DNA of 64,000 bases from Castor canadensis (lineage: Eukaryota; Chordata; Mammalia; Rodentia; Castoridae): positions 92,353,046-92,417,045 of the forward strand of contig NC_133405.1 of the NCBI RefSeq assembly GCF_047511655.1. Reading direction: 5' to 3'. Below the pieces are notes generated by a model that was given only the letters and a program-made list of their open reading frames with translations, was not told the origin of the DNA and made no database searches. Shown in pieces: positions 48,643 through 60,017 of this stretch (its first letter is position 1; each line of letters begins with the position of its first letter). Made by a program: the position numbers and the translations under genes.

Positions 48643-49084
48643 CATTTTTTTGAGTTGTGATGCTTTTGCAGTTATGTTTAAAAGAACTCTTGTCTTTTAG
48701 AGATACAAATATTTTACAAATAAAAATAATATGACAGCAGGGGTTTATTTCAAAGTACAGGTACATGGAGGGATCATCATACTACTCAGTTTTAATGTTT
48801 GAAACATTTCATAGTAACTTTTAAAAAGAATTGGTTAGACATATCTTGTAATTTTATACTTATGTGATTTTAAAAATCATGTACATACAGAATTCACTTA
48901 AACATTTCCCTTTAATTCAATAATGAGCTCCATCTACTACAATGCAAGAAACAACCAGTGCCACATATGATCCAAACCATGGAGGAAATCAAAGCAACTC
49001 AAATGCAGAATGAAAACAGCCCCACATGCTCCATTCCAGGAAGTAAAATACAAATACTACACACAAAGATCTACAAAAACTAAC

Positions 49085-49224
49085 CTAAAAATACAGCCAA
49101 TCATACTCATCCTGGAGGGAAATCCCAACTCTGCTCCAACAGCTTCCTGAACCTTCCTGATGACCAAGTTGGTCTGCTGGTTCTTCTGCAGCACTAACCC
49201 ACTCAGGTCAGGCTATTGGAGGAC
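49085..49224 (-). other. HUWE1: Inferred HUWE1 5' UTR exon (non-coding)
   Basis: On the minus strand a strong acceptor (CCTACC, seven T, GTAG) opens at 49224 an exon-like, repeat-free stretch. Two donors are possible: TGA|GTATGA, ending the exon at 49107 (118 nt), or TTTAG|GTTAGT, ending it at 49085 (140 nt). It lies between the CpG island and the first coding exon on the HUWE1 strand, as a 5' UTR exon would. The short-form exon has a single ATG (49110-49108) in an AxxATGA context at its very end. No protein family was recognised in its open frame. The exon call is inferred from splice signals and position. Confidence 0.6.
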
Positions 49225-52029
49225 CTACAAAAAAAGGTAGGAGGGCAGAGACATACAACACATTAGAGTGTGGGGGAGTTAACCATTATATCAATATTTA
49301 AACATAATCACAATTGTTCTTTGTGAAGCAATTGTCCTCATGTACCTATTTGCATTTTTAAGACCTGCTTTGAGCAGTAACTGAAGAATTTAGAAACCAA
49401 CAGTAATAATACTTCTAATGACATTAGACAACACCTCTGAAAACTCAACTGAGTTTTCAAACTAAATGAAATTAAAGGAGAGAGTTGTTAATCTTGTAAA
49501 CAATTTTATGTCCTCACTATAAATAAGGAAAATTATATTCTGTGAAAAAAAAATTGTACACATAAAAATTATTTTTCACCTTCATACATGCCTTTTGGCC
49601 ATACTGGGAGACAAACGATAAACATCCTGGAAATTCAGGTTGAACTTTGCCACTGAACCTTAGACAAAGTTTTTATTTGGTATTGCCACTCCTTCCTCTC
49701 TTCTCAGAGATCTACCTAGAATAACTTAAACCTTTTAGGTCACGCCTAGATTATCATTCCCAGATTTATTCTAATGCTGAAGGACAAGAGTCAAATTAAG
49801 GGTTAGCTAACTTGTGATCACTGCTGAACCCATTGTAAAAGGTACCAAGGCAAAAATCTGAAAACAAAGTGAAATGTCCTCCCATGAAAAAGGAGATTCA
49901 TTTATGTCCAAAGCACTTCTCAAAATAAAGCAAATTCTGAAACTCAAAACTAAAGTCCACATATAGTTAGTTATAAGATGGTTACCCATCATAAATTTTC
50001 AATTACAGTATACTTTTTGCCACCATATTTCCAGTTCAACTCCCACAAACTACAAAAGTAATTAGAAAAAAAAAATCTCCAAATCAAATGTAGTCACTTC
50101 TATTTCATAAGCAAGTTAGAAAACATAAAATGTCACAAGCACAACAAGAAATAGTGTGTCAAAGAACTGTCAGTGGTTCCCTCTGGAAAAGAAGCTTGGT
50201 ATTGTAATCAACCTTTCCACTGTTTCTCAGATAGGAATTATTCTACTCAGGTAAGAAGATGGCCAAGTAGAAGAACCCCCCATGCTGATTTGAGAGGCCA
50301 AATAAATGAGGTAGGAGAAAAGAATTATGAACACATGAAAACCAGCTAGCTCCCTTTTCCACTAAAAAATGCATGATACAAATTTCATTACTTTTTGTAG
50401 GGTGAATTACAGAACAGACTGCCTTTGAAGGAGTGGAAGGAATGAGTAGGCAAGGGAGGAGGCATCCCTTCCAAAAGGTAAAACACTTGGGTGTGGTTGA
50501 CAGAAACATCATGGGTGATGGTCATTCCAGGAGAGTGATTTTGCACTGAAATTTCTACACTAGCTTCAAAGACTGGGAATCATATTCAAGCAGCACGAAT
50601 CAGTGGAGATAGAGTGGTTGATGAAGAGGGAAAAAATACAAAAATTATTGGTCTGGCCTAGAAATATACAAAAATTTACAGCTGAAGAAACAAAAAAAAA
50701 TCTCTTCTTTCCCAGGTCATAAAAGGAACATATAATATATAATATGGGTTATCTACCAATGTATTTGCACCCCAATAAAAAGTCATCACAATTTATTGTG
50801 TGCTATGAACCAGGCACTTTATAAATTTTCTCATGAATTCTAGCAACCCTTTAAAGTACTACTATCCCCATTATATAGATGAAGAAACTGAGAATCTGGA
50901 AAGTAATTTGCCAAAGGTCACAAGGTTCAATGTGAACCCAAAGCAAGCAGTATCTCTACTACACCAGGCTGCCTTGCATGAATGGGAAATGTTGGTGTCT
51001 CCTCAATCTATGCAACATTGGAGTTAAAAGAAAGCAATGCAGAACATGTAATCTACAAAGAAAACAAATGATAGGGAATTAATTGCCTGGAATACAGGTG
51101 GTGACATTTTTGGGGTGGGGGAGAAATAAAGCAAAACAGGGCAATGTTTGAGGGGCAAGACATACTCTAACACATGGAGGAAGGAAAATGAAGAATCTCT
51201 CTAGAAGATTCAACTCTTGGGGAAAAAAAGGAGGGGGAGGGAGGGGTGTACAAGGATTAAGAGGTTAGAGACACTTATGAGGTGGTTAGCAGCAAAAATA
51301 GATGTCAACAGACCAAAAAGCTACAAAAACTCAGCAATGCAGGAAAAGGGGGCGGGTCAAGGCTTGCACGGGATATGGTGGAGGGACTAGGAAGAGAAAG
51401 TTGGAGGGTTATCCTCTAAGACCTTTTTTAGGTGGTGGGGGAGCCAGTTATGAGGAAGGAAGGGCTAACAGCCACAAATGAGGAGGCCATGAGGTCTGCA
51501 ATCATCCAACCCATTCATTGTCCTGCCTAAGAGTGGTCTAGTAGCATTGAGAGTTAAAGAAAAGTACCCTGTCCCGGATCAGGGCCAAACAGGCGTGAAG
51601 ATCTGAGGAAATGGAAGACTACCATGGCTCCATCCACAAAGATGGAGTAAATGCAAGGAACGATATAGGCTCTATTCAACGGCTGCACCAAGGGGACCAA
51701 TGGAAAGAGACTGGATAGGCTAGAAGATTCAAGATAAGCTCTAAATTAGAAGGACTAGGGAGAGGCTAACAGGAAAAAGCTTTGACTCCCCCCTCTAAAT
51801 ACTAACCCCAACTATCCACGTAGATGAGGGAAATTTGACAGGGGGTAGAATTTGGGGAGAAAGGAGAGGAGTACGTCAGAGACTACAACTTGACCCCTCA
51901 ACCTCAGTACAAAGAGCATAGGAATTGGAGAAACAGAGTCCCCCTCCACTCAACAAAAACGAAGGGATTCATCTGGGGCATCACCAGAGCTGAGAACGGA
52001 GGCAGGCCCATAAAAAATGGTAGGGGGGA
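49225..52029. other. First HUWE1 intron, SINE-free
   Basis: Holds one MIR (50790-50985). G-rich unique sequence at 51100-51900 rises toward the CpG island. No rodent SINE was seen. Confidence 0.6.
50790..50985 (+). mobile_element. MIR SINE relic
   Basis: 'gtgctatgaaccaggcactt', 'ccattatatagatgaagaaa' and 'ccaaaggtcacaaggtt' mark a nearly complete MIR, 1.6 kb upstream of the inferred 5' UTR exon. Confidence 0.85.
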
Positions 52030-52505
52030 GGAGACCAGTCGTCGCTGGTAGGTCCCCTCTCCCACCACCCAATGTAATCCCCACCCCACTACCCAACTAA
52101 CTCCGAACCCCCATCCCACACTTCCCAACCCGCCCACTGCGGAGGCGACAACGGAGGCGTTGATCGATTGGTGAGGCAAAGGCAGGCCCACACGCGGCTG
52201 AGGCCCGGGAAATGGTGTCGCCCCAACCGACTAGAAACGGGATGGTATTCGTTTCAGGTACTATTTAGCGGCACCTCTGCGTTTCGCCATTTGTCACCTC
52301 CTTAACGCCAGGTACCTGAGAGGCGTCACAAACGCGGATAGCCAACACCTTAGTCCCAGGTCCAAGCTGGACAGACATCAACCTCCGCCGCCATCTTAAC
52401 AGCAGGCGGACCGAACCCTAGTCACTGCTCCCCCACCACCACCCCCAAAGCTACCTCCGCCAACGAATCCCACGAGGACGTAACACTGCTCCCGCGAGAA
52501 CTCAC

Positions 52506-52600
52506 CGTCTGAGAACAGCACCAGCAAAAGACGCTGCCTTTCCCTTCGCGGCTGCTGCAGTCAGTAGCCGAAATGCTGCCGCCTCCGCGCGATCCCGCGA
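52506..52600 (-). other. HUWE1: Inferred HUWE1 exon 1 (5' UTR, start approximate)
   Basis: Inside the CpG island the minus strand has a near-perfect donor, CAGACG|GTGAGTTC, with the exon ending at 52506. No ATG occurs on the minus strand between 52506 and 52600. The upstream end is arbitrary because a TATA-less CpG promoter gives no sharp landmark. The exon would splice to 49224. Confidence 0.62.
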
Positions 52601-52876
52601 GAACCTCTACCGGACGGGGAAAACCTGAGCCCAGCCCTTCACAGAGCCCTCCCCCCACCAAAGCCGAAGTCGCTATAGCTCCATTCTCACCCTACGCGAA
52701 GCGAAAAGCAAATGACGCACAGCCTCACGAAGCACCAAGGGGCGGAGCCAATCTGCCGCCGCCGGCGGCTCCCGCATGCGCTGCAAGAACTATCGCGATA
52801 TTACGTTTAGCCTCGGCGAGACCTTCGAAATTCACCGCAGGATGCCGCCCGCGCCTCGCCTTTAGGAAACACGAGA

Positions 52877-52886
52877 TCTCGCGAGA
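52877..52886. promoter_or_regulatory. TCTCGCGAGA palindromic promoter element
   Basis: A perfect 10-bp palindrome TCTCGCGAGA about 370 bp upstream of the exon 1 donor. This element is a known core motif of ubiquitously active CpG-island promoters, where the methylation-sensitive factor BANP binds. Confidence 0.7.
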
Positions 52887-53279
52887 CCAGGTGCATACTC
52901 CTAAAAAGGAGAAAGGCGGGGCTTCGTGAAAATGACTGGGAGTTTTTCGCGGAAAGGGAGGAAGCTCCCATCCTGCAGGGATCTCGCCTACCACGAGGTT
53001 TCCGACCCACTGCGGAGCTGGGTGCCAAACCTCGCGATGACACAGCTCAGCGCCAAATCTCGGCCATGTCCTGAAAACTGCCTCCGCCCCCGTTCTAGGT
53101 GTCTAGAGCCTGCCTAGTGCTTGAGGAAAATTTAAAAAGTCAACCTGTTTATTCTCACGGTTCCGGCAGAGCTGTACCAATTACCCAAACTCCATTCTGG
53201 AAGAGAAGTAATGGATCCCCCATTGTTACCTGCCTCCAGGAATAACATATAATCCTTGACTAACACATAAAACACTTTC

Positions 53280-54640
53280 AGTCTCACAATAAGCATGCAA
53301 ATGCAAATGAAAACAATGACATAACATTTTTTACCCATTAGATCAAAAAAAATTTAGAAGACTTATAATATCCAGAGTCCTTCCCTAGCCGCACTGCAGG
53401 ATAACCCGAATCCATCTTAATCTAACGAAAGGCTCGTATCGTTAGTTCTAGCTCCGAAGCCACCAATTTTAACTACTGAAGCTTTACTTTGGCATAACCA
53501 AAAAGACCCAATAAAGTGGTTTTCTCCAAACAAAGGAGTCTGCCCTCAAAGGCAAATTCACGCTTGGGGTGGGGAGGTGAGTGTTTGAAGCTTTTAATAT
53601 GGCAATTTTCCATGTCTAGCCAACAATGTTTATTTAATAAATCTTGGGATCCAATCCGGTTCGATTTGTGGGCTTTTTCATTTTAATGCATTGTTTTGTC
53701 CATTCGAATTTAAATATTATTCCCGTAGCGTACAGTTTAATACCTAGTAGTACAATTAACCCTATCTTTACTTGTCTTTAAAAATATATTCTCAGTTATT
53801 CCAAGCCATCTCCCTTCATGAACTTTAGAATCATATTAAGTTTCAAAAACTTGGTATTTACTGAAATTGCATAAATCAATATAGGAAAAATGGACATCAC
53901 TACAAAATTGACCTTCTTATCCAGAAGCATGATATTCCTCCTCCATTTATGCAAACGCTTTTTCATTGTATTCCTCAATAAAGTTTTGCAGTGTACTTGC
54001 AGGTATTTTTATTCGTTTTTCTTGCTATTGCAAATGGGGTTTTTTTAGTATCCAATTTTCAAAATGCTTATTGCTTATAGGTAGGGAGCCTATTGATTCT
54101 TGCCTATTCACTTTTGTAATCGGACAAATAAAAATATGTTCAATTTTACTAATAATCAGGAAAATACAAATAAAATAATTACATTCAATTTTTACCTTTA
54201 AATTGTTCAAAATTATTACGATTGATAACAATTCATGTTGGCACGACTATGGAAAAATAGTCACTAGCACAACATTGGGTAATGTAAATTAGGAGCTATA
54301 CTAATTGGACGAATCTATCAAAATTCAAAATGCATACACACTTTGACCCTGCAATTACTCTTCTAAGAATTTCTTCTACAGGAATACTCTCACATGTGCA
54401 TGAAACATACACAAACCCATTCATTACAGTATTACTTAGAATAGTCCCCTCCCCCAAAAAGGGAAACAAGCTAATGTACAACAATCAGGAAATGGTTAAA
54501 TAAACTGTAGTACAATCACACAATGCAGCGGTTTAAAACTGGGATAAATTTGGATTCTCTGATATACTAAGATCTACAAGACACACTGTTAAAAATTTTA
54601 AAAGCAGTTAGACGAAATGAATGTGTAAGTATAACATTTA
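53280..54640 (+). mobile_element. Old LINE relics between the two CpG islands
   Basis: 54230-54640 carries ordered L1-like phrases ('tttgaccctgcaattactct', 'acaatgcagcggttt'), and 53285-53350 another ('atgcaaatgcaaatgaaaac'). The middle part (53350-54000) shows no repeat or exon that I can name. Confidence 0.5.
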
Positions 54641-54759
54641 GGAATATATAGCGAGATGAGAGATAGATATTTAGAGAGAGAGATCTCGACTATTAGCTAC
54701 CCGCAAAGCCTGCCTACCCTCCCCTCACCTTCCCTCTCCACTGAGGCCACTTTCCTCGA

Positions 54760-55345
54760 ACCCGCGATAGAAATGCCGAAGGCCCGGCCTCTACTCCCTC
54801 TCTAGGGCCACTTGGCCTTGGCTAACGCCGGTACCTCGCATCCCCACTGTTGGCCGCTCTCTCGCCGCGCTGCTGGCCGCTGCCCCGCGGTCCCCAAAGA
54901 TGCGGCTAGCTCTCCGCGGGCGCCTGCCCAGGCCTGGGGGAGGGGAGAAGAGGCGGGGTTCAGGGAGGGTTGGGGCAGGCCGCCCAGCCCCTTTAGCAGC
55001 CTTTCCTGCAGGTTCCCCAAAAGGCCACCACCTCCGCGCCTCCATGCAGGGTCCCGTGGGAACTGCCCAGCCTGGAGGAGCCAAAGACAGCCCTGCGGAC
55101 AGAGCCCGCCCCCCAGCCGGAAGGTGGACGCTCACCTTGGCCTCAATGGCTCCGACGGGCCGGCAGGAACGAGTGCGGGGTCCGCGGCCCAGCTTTAGCG
55201 GTGCTCCCCTCCTTCGCCCTCAGTCGAAAGCTTCCCCCCCTGCGGCTCTGATCGCACTTGATTTGAGGCTCCTCCCCCAGCACAAGAAGCCCCGCCTCTG
55301 TCCCTTGGGAGGGCTCTCCCTTCGCAGTGAAGCCGGGTTCCCTGC
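54760..55345. promoter_or_regulatory. Second CpG island, candidate alternative promoter
   Basis: About 590 bp of CpG-rich sequence 1.65 kb upstream of the first island. The minus strand has a consensus donor GCCAAG|GTGAGCG at 55136, so an alternative first exon could be spliced to the 49.1-kb exon. Long open frames on both strands here (for example plus strand 54900-55361) are expected from high GC and show no recognisable domain. Confidence 0.65.
55136..55250 (-). other. Candidate alternative first exon (HUWE1 strand)
   Basis: The exon end is set by the donor CCAAG|GTGAGCG with GT at 55135-55134. The start is only approximate, within the CpG island. The minus strand contains an ATG-poor, GC-rich leader. 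It could be an alternative HUWE1 exon 1 or the first exon of a separate transcript. Confidence 0.38.
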
Positions 55346-56189
55346 AGGGGACCTTGCCTGAGCTACTCAAGCACGGCCCCATAAAGGCAACCATAGAGGA
55401 TAGTAAGATCACTAAGTAACTAGGATTTAATTCGAGTACAATGGAAGACGCTGAAGGGGACAATATTGAATTTGATTTACATTTTATAAATTAACGCTCT
55501 CTCCATCTGCCTTGAAGAATGGGGGTAAGGGGCAAGAGGGCAATCCAGGACACACTGTAGAGGGCAGAGGAAGAGGGGAACTCCGACCACCCCGAGTTCA
55601 CAAGGCATACTCTTAAAACACTTTAGGCACACAGCAAGCCCTCATTCTCCTTGGTATTATCTAGGGTGGCAGAGCGATTGACAAGGAATGAGTAGAGACT
55701 CTGCATTTGTGAATGCAAAGAATAGAAAAGAACTGGTAGGAGATCCCCTATTAACTGGATTCATCTGGGGTGCTGAATGAGATCAGAGAGTGAAAGGATG
55801 GGGGAAAATTGATTTGCAATTGTAGATACTTCGATAAGGTTGGAATTTTTAACAAGTATTAATTTGATATTTCAAAGTAAAAATACAAATGCACTAACTA
55901 AAGAAGTCTTGAGACACAGAGGAAAGAAAAACTGTAATTATATTCCTCTAGTCTTAATTTCAATCTTTCAGAGCAGTGGTTCATGCCTTGAATTGGGAGT
56001 TCGCTGAATTGATCCATTTCCCCCTCCCCCAACACCCATATATACTTGTTATACATTAAGATTTTTTTCTATACAATCTTGTATGGAGGCCCCTTTGAAA
56101 TATAGTGTATCATTGAATATTCTTACTTTGCTTTTTGTTGTTGTTGTTGTTTGTTTCTTTTTTCTCTTTTTGCAGTGTCTTTTTTATTA
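55346..56189. other. Intergenic, nothing recognised
   Basis: AT-rich unique-looking sequence upstream of the second CpG island, with a (GTT)n run near 56136-56150. Confidence 0.55.
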
Positions 56190-56366
56190 ATTTCTTTTTT
56201 TTTTGGTACTGACAGGAGTATACACCTTCAGCCACTCCACCAGTCCTTTTTTTTTGTGATGGGTTTTTTCAAGATAGGGTATCATGAACCATTTGCTGGG
56301 TTGGCTTTGAACCTTGTTCTTGAGTAGCTATGATTACAGGCGTGAGCCACCAGCACCTGGGGACGA
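56190..56366 (-). mobile_element. Two-part SINE, tRNA part shortened
   Basis: 'acaccttcagccactccacc' and 'gattacaggcgtgagccacc'. Confidence 0.9.
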
Positions 56367-56452
56367 GGTTTAAATGGGTGAATGTTATTACATTGTAAAG
56401 CTAACCAAGACCCTAGGCTTAGGTTTTTGGTTGTTTTGCTTTTTGTTTGTTT

Positions 56453-56532
56453 TGTAGAACTAGAGTTTAAACTCAGGGCCTTGCATTTGCTAGGCAAGCT
56501 CTCTACCACTTGATCCACGCTTCCACTCTTGG
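56453..56532 (-). mobile_element. ID-like SINE
   Basis: 'gctctctaccacttgatcca'. Confidence 0.88.
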
Positions 56533-56763
56533 TCTTTTTTTTTTTTGGCGGGATGGAATTTGAACTCAGGGCTTCACCCTTGCAAAGCAGACACTCTACC
56601 TCTCTACCACTTGAGACACACCCTCCCGTCCATTTTGCTCTGGTAATGTTGGAGATAGGGTCTCAAGAACTATTTGCCCATGCTAGCCTCAAACTGTGAT
56701 CCTCCTGATGTCAGCTTCCCAAGTAGCTAAAATTGCAGGTGTGAGCCACCAGCGCCCAGCCCT
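56533..56763 (-). mobile_element. Two-part SINE
   Basis: 'gaatttgaactcagggcttc' to 'gagccaccagcgcccagcc'. The tRNA part has a small doubled 'ctctacc' (56592-56606). Confidence 0.92.
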
Positions 56764-56789
56764 GGTTTTTTTTTTTTTGATTATAAGAA

Positions 56790-56868
56790 CTAACAGACAT
56801 GGGAGTGACTCAAACAGTGCCTGTTGAGTTCAAATCCCAGTACCACCAAAAAAGAAAAGAAAGAAAAG
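56790..56868 (+). mobile_element. ID-like SINE, internally deleted
   Basis: 'gggagtgactcaaacagtgc' then 'gttcaaatcccagtaccacc'. Confidence 0.82.
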
Positions 56869-56954
56869 CCATTGAAGAGCAGCACTGATGGTTCTGTGCC
56901 ACCCCATCACCATGGATCTCAATAAGGGCAACAAAATAATCAAAATAAGCATAG

Positions 56955-57165
56955 CTCCAGGTGTGAAATCCTAGCTACTTGGGAGGCAGAGGTCATGAGG
57001 TTCTAGGTTCGAAGCCAGTCTGGGCAAATAGTTCACCAGACCCTATCTGGAAAACACCCAACACAAAAAAGGGCTGGTGGAGTGGCTCAAAGGATAGAGC
57101 ACCTGCCTAACAACATGAGGCCCTGAGTTCAAACCCCAGTACTGCCAAAAAAAAAAAAGACAAGC
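56955..57165 (+). mobile_element. Two-part SINE (B1-like + tRNA-like)
   Basis: 'gtgaaatcctagctacttgg' to 'gttcaaaccccagtactgcc', 12-A tail. Confidence 0.92.
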
Positions 57166-57764
57166 ACATCAAGTTTGAGCAATACATAATAAGAGAAGTG
57201 TGTGGCTTTGGCCCACACTAGCAGCAAGCAATGGATCTGCTCCAGGTCTCCAAAAACAAATGGGGCCACAAATTCACCAAGAAAAAACATTTAAACTTGC
57301 TACCAGAGAAAAGAAGTCATCGACTATCTGCTCATATGCTCAGATGCTTTTGGAACTAGTCTTCAGGAGAAATTTGAAAAACTTTAAAGATGCAGGCTAG
57401 AGAAGCCCTAGAATGCTGTAAGCAGAGAGCTGCATGGGCAATTCTGGCCTGTATTCAGAGAACTAGAATGCTGATAGAAATGTGGGCAGTGAAAGCTATG
57501 CTTATGAGGTTTCAGATGGACAGGAGGACTCTATTGAGAATTGGACGTGAGGCTATTTGTGTTATGTACTGGCCAAAACACTTGTCTACATTTTGTCCTT
57601 ATCCTGAGAGTTTGGGGAAGGTTGAACTTAAAAGTGATGGACAAATTTATCCAGCAGAGGAGATTTCAAGGCAGCTCACCATTCAAGCTTTACATGGGTA
57701 TTGCTTGCTGTTTTTAGCCAAGTTTATAGTAAGAACTGTGAGGAAAAAGCAGAGCAGAGGGCCG

Positions 57765-58090
57765 GGTGCAGTGGCTCATTGCTGTAATTCCAGCTACTAT
57801 GGAAGTGGAAATCAGGAGGACTGAGGTTCAAGGCTAGCCTGGACAAAAAGTTAGGGAAGACCCAACTCAACAAATAAGCTAGGATGGGGATGCATGCTGT
57901 AATCCTAGCTACTTGGGTAGCAGTAAGTAGGTAGGAGGATCAAAGTCCAAGACTGATCCCAAGCAAAAATGAAAAACCCTATCTGGAAAATAACTAAAGT
58001 AAAAAAGGGCTGTAGTTGTGGCTCAGAGTGGTAGAGCACTGCCTAGCAAGCTCAAGGCCCTGAGTTCAAACCCTAATACCGAACAAAAAT
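57765..58090 (+). mobile_element. Three-part composite SINE, full length
   Basis: Unit 1 'ccgggtgcagtggctcattg', unit 2 'aggatggggatgcatgctgt', tRNA part 'ggctgtagttgtggctcaga'. The linker 'aataactaaagtaaaaaagg' is nearly identical to that at 41705. Confidence 0.92.
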
Positions 58091-58270
58091 TTTTAAAGGC
58101 AGAACAGAAGGGTTTGCCTGTAAAAGAAACTTGGGGACAAGGAAAGTGTGGAGCCATTAAAAAGAAGCCAATTCTTTGCATTGAGACAATAGGAAAGATG
58201 CCTCAAAGGCATCTCAAGAATTGGTGAGATGCCTCACATCACAGACTCAAAGGTTTAAAGGTTCTAACTA

Positions 58271-58946
58271 CTGACGAATGGATCAAGAAAATGTGGAATT
58301 TTATGCAGCCACAAAGAAGAATGAAATGTCATCATTTGCTGGTAAATGGATGGAATTGGAGAACATCATTCTGAGTGAGGTTAGCCTGACCCAAAAGACC
58401 AAAAACCATATGTTCTCCCTCATATGCGGACATTAGATCAAGGGCAAACACAACAAGGGGACTGGACTTTGACCACATGATAGAGCGAGAGCACACAAGG
58501 GAGGGATGAGGATAAGTAAGACATCTAAAAAACTAGATAGCATTTGTTGCCCTCAACGCAGAGAAACTAAAGCAGGTACTTTAAAGCAACCGAGGCCAAT
58601 AGGAGAAGGGGACCAGGAACTAGAGAAAAGGTTAGTTCAAGAAGAATTAACTTAGAAGGTAACACACATGCACGGGAAATCAATGTGAGTCAACTCCCTG
58701 TATAGCTATCCTTATCTCAACCAGCAAAAACCCTTGTTCCTTCCTATTATTGCTTATACTCTCTCTTCAACAAAATTAGAGATAAGGGCAAAATAGTTTC
58801 TGCTGGGTAGCGAGGGGGTGGGGGGAGAGGGAGGGGGCGGAGTGGGTGGTAAGGGAGGGGGTGGGGGCAGGGGGGAGAAATGACCCAAACATTTGAATAA
58901 AACAAATATATATTGAATAAAATAAAAATTTAAAAAAATAAAAATG
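58271..58946 (+). mobile_element. 5'-truncated young L1 with target-site duplication
   Basis: The last part of ORF2 (AKNHMFSL-like frame) plus the 3' UTR with a G-rich tract (58812-58875) and an A/T-rich tail. AAGGTTCTAACTA occurs exactly at 58258-58270 and 58947-58959. It lies inside a MaLR-type element. Confidence 0.93.
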
Positions 58947-59621
58947 AAGGTTCTAACTAATTTCTAAGACTTTTCTGTAAGGATTCCAGGGTTCCCTGCT
59001 CACACAAGACTGCCTAGGAAAGTGTTTCCCCAAATTCAACCATCTAGTCACTCAGTAGCCACTGCAGCCATGTTCCAAAGGGGCCCAGCTACTGCTCAAG
59101 CTGGCAGCAGCTTGTTATGGGCAACGGGAGGTGTGCAGAATGCAAGGGTCATGGAGACTTCCACCCAGATATCAAAAGAAGGCTCCAGAGGCCAGGTAAT
59201 GTGTGGCTGGGTCAGAATCCCTGCAGAAAGATAACCAAGAAGCTGTGAGGATGAAATAGAATATAGCCTAGGAAGGTAGAGATGCCAAGGATGTGGAACA
59301 TCTGCCACGTTCAGGCAGATGAGAAAGTTGCAGGCAGGGGACAGAGCCAGCCCAAGAGTGAAGCCATGTGAGCCGCAAATGGTATGGCCACAGGGATGCC
59401 TAAGACCTCTGGAGCTCACATAACACCACAAGGTGCCCTGCTGGGTTTCAGTCTTTCTTTGGTCCCATCCCTCTTTTCTATTTTCCTATTCCTCCCTTTT
59501 GGAATGAGAATGTTTAGTCTGTGCCAATGGATGTTGAATGTATGCAATCTGTTATTGATTTTATAAAGGTTCATAGTTAAAGAATTTGTCAGAGTCTCAG
59601 AGGAGACTTTGAACTTGAACT

Positions 59622-59902
59622 TTTTTTTTTTGGTGGCTCTGGGGTTTGAACTCAAGGCCTCACACTTGCCAGGCAGGCACTCTACCACTTGAGCCACTAC
59701 ACCAGCCCTTTTTTCTAGATACATTTTTCCTTTTTCTTTTTGCGGCACTGAGGCCATCAGCCCTTTTTTTGTAATGGGTATTTTCGAAATAGGGTCTCAC
59801 AAACTATTTGCCCCTACTGACTTCGAAAACTGTGATCCTCCTGATATCTGCCTCCTGAGTAGCTAGGATTGTAGGTGTGAGCCAAGGGCACCTGGCATGA
59901 AC
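59622..59902 (-). mobile_element. ID-like SINE followed by a two-part SINE remnant
   Basis: 59622-59708 is a full tRNA-like copy ('cactctaccacttgagccac'). 59740-59902 is a second copy whose tRNA part is reduced to 'gcggcactgaggccatcagc' and whose B1 part is complete. Confidence 0.85.
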
Positions 59903-60017
59903 CTGAACTTTTGAACAGTATTGGAACTGTTAAGACTATGGGACTCTTGTAGATGAACTAAATGCATTTTGCATTATGAGACAGACATGAACCTTTTGGT
60001 TGCCCAAGGGTGGAATG

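Larger units (their letters stand above)
46293..49084. other. Large intron, long repeat-poor stretch next to the 5' UTR exon
   Basis: About 2.8 kb without any recognisable SINE or young L1, the longest such stretch in this intron. It contains only the (AAC)n run at 47407 and the inverted repeat at 48620. Confidence 0.6.
52030..53110. promoter_or_regulatory. HUWE1: CpG island, probable HUWE1 promoter
   Basis: A GC-rich block of about 1.1 kb with frequent CpG inside otherwise AT-rich DNA. It contains a CRE-like TGACGCA (52713-52719), an inverted CCAAT box (52748-52752), an NRF1-like GCATGCGC (52774-52781), and the palindrome TCTCGCGAGA (52877-52886). No TATA box is evident. The inferred exon 1 donor on the minus strand at 52506 ties the island to HUWE1. 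No convincing plus-strand exon was seen, so bidirectional activity is possible but not shown. Confidence 0.85.

Noticed and set aside
52573..52929. 118-codon plus-strand frame in the first CpG island
   Set aside because: Same composition effect; overlapped by minus-strand frames, and lies over the inferred HUWE1 first exon.
54900..55361. 153-codon plus-strand frame in the second CpG island
   Set aside because: GC-rich DNA yields long frames by chance. Equally long frames run on the opposite strand and no domain is recognisable.
57390..57824. 144-codon frame as a gene or retroviral protein
   Set aside because: It lies in a MaLR-type internal region, which is normally non-coding, and runs into a SINE.
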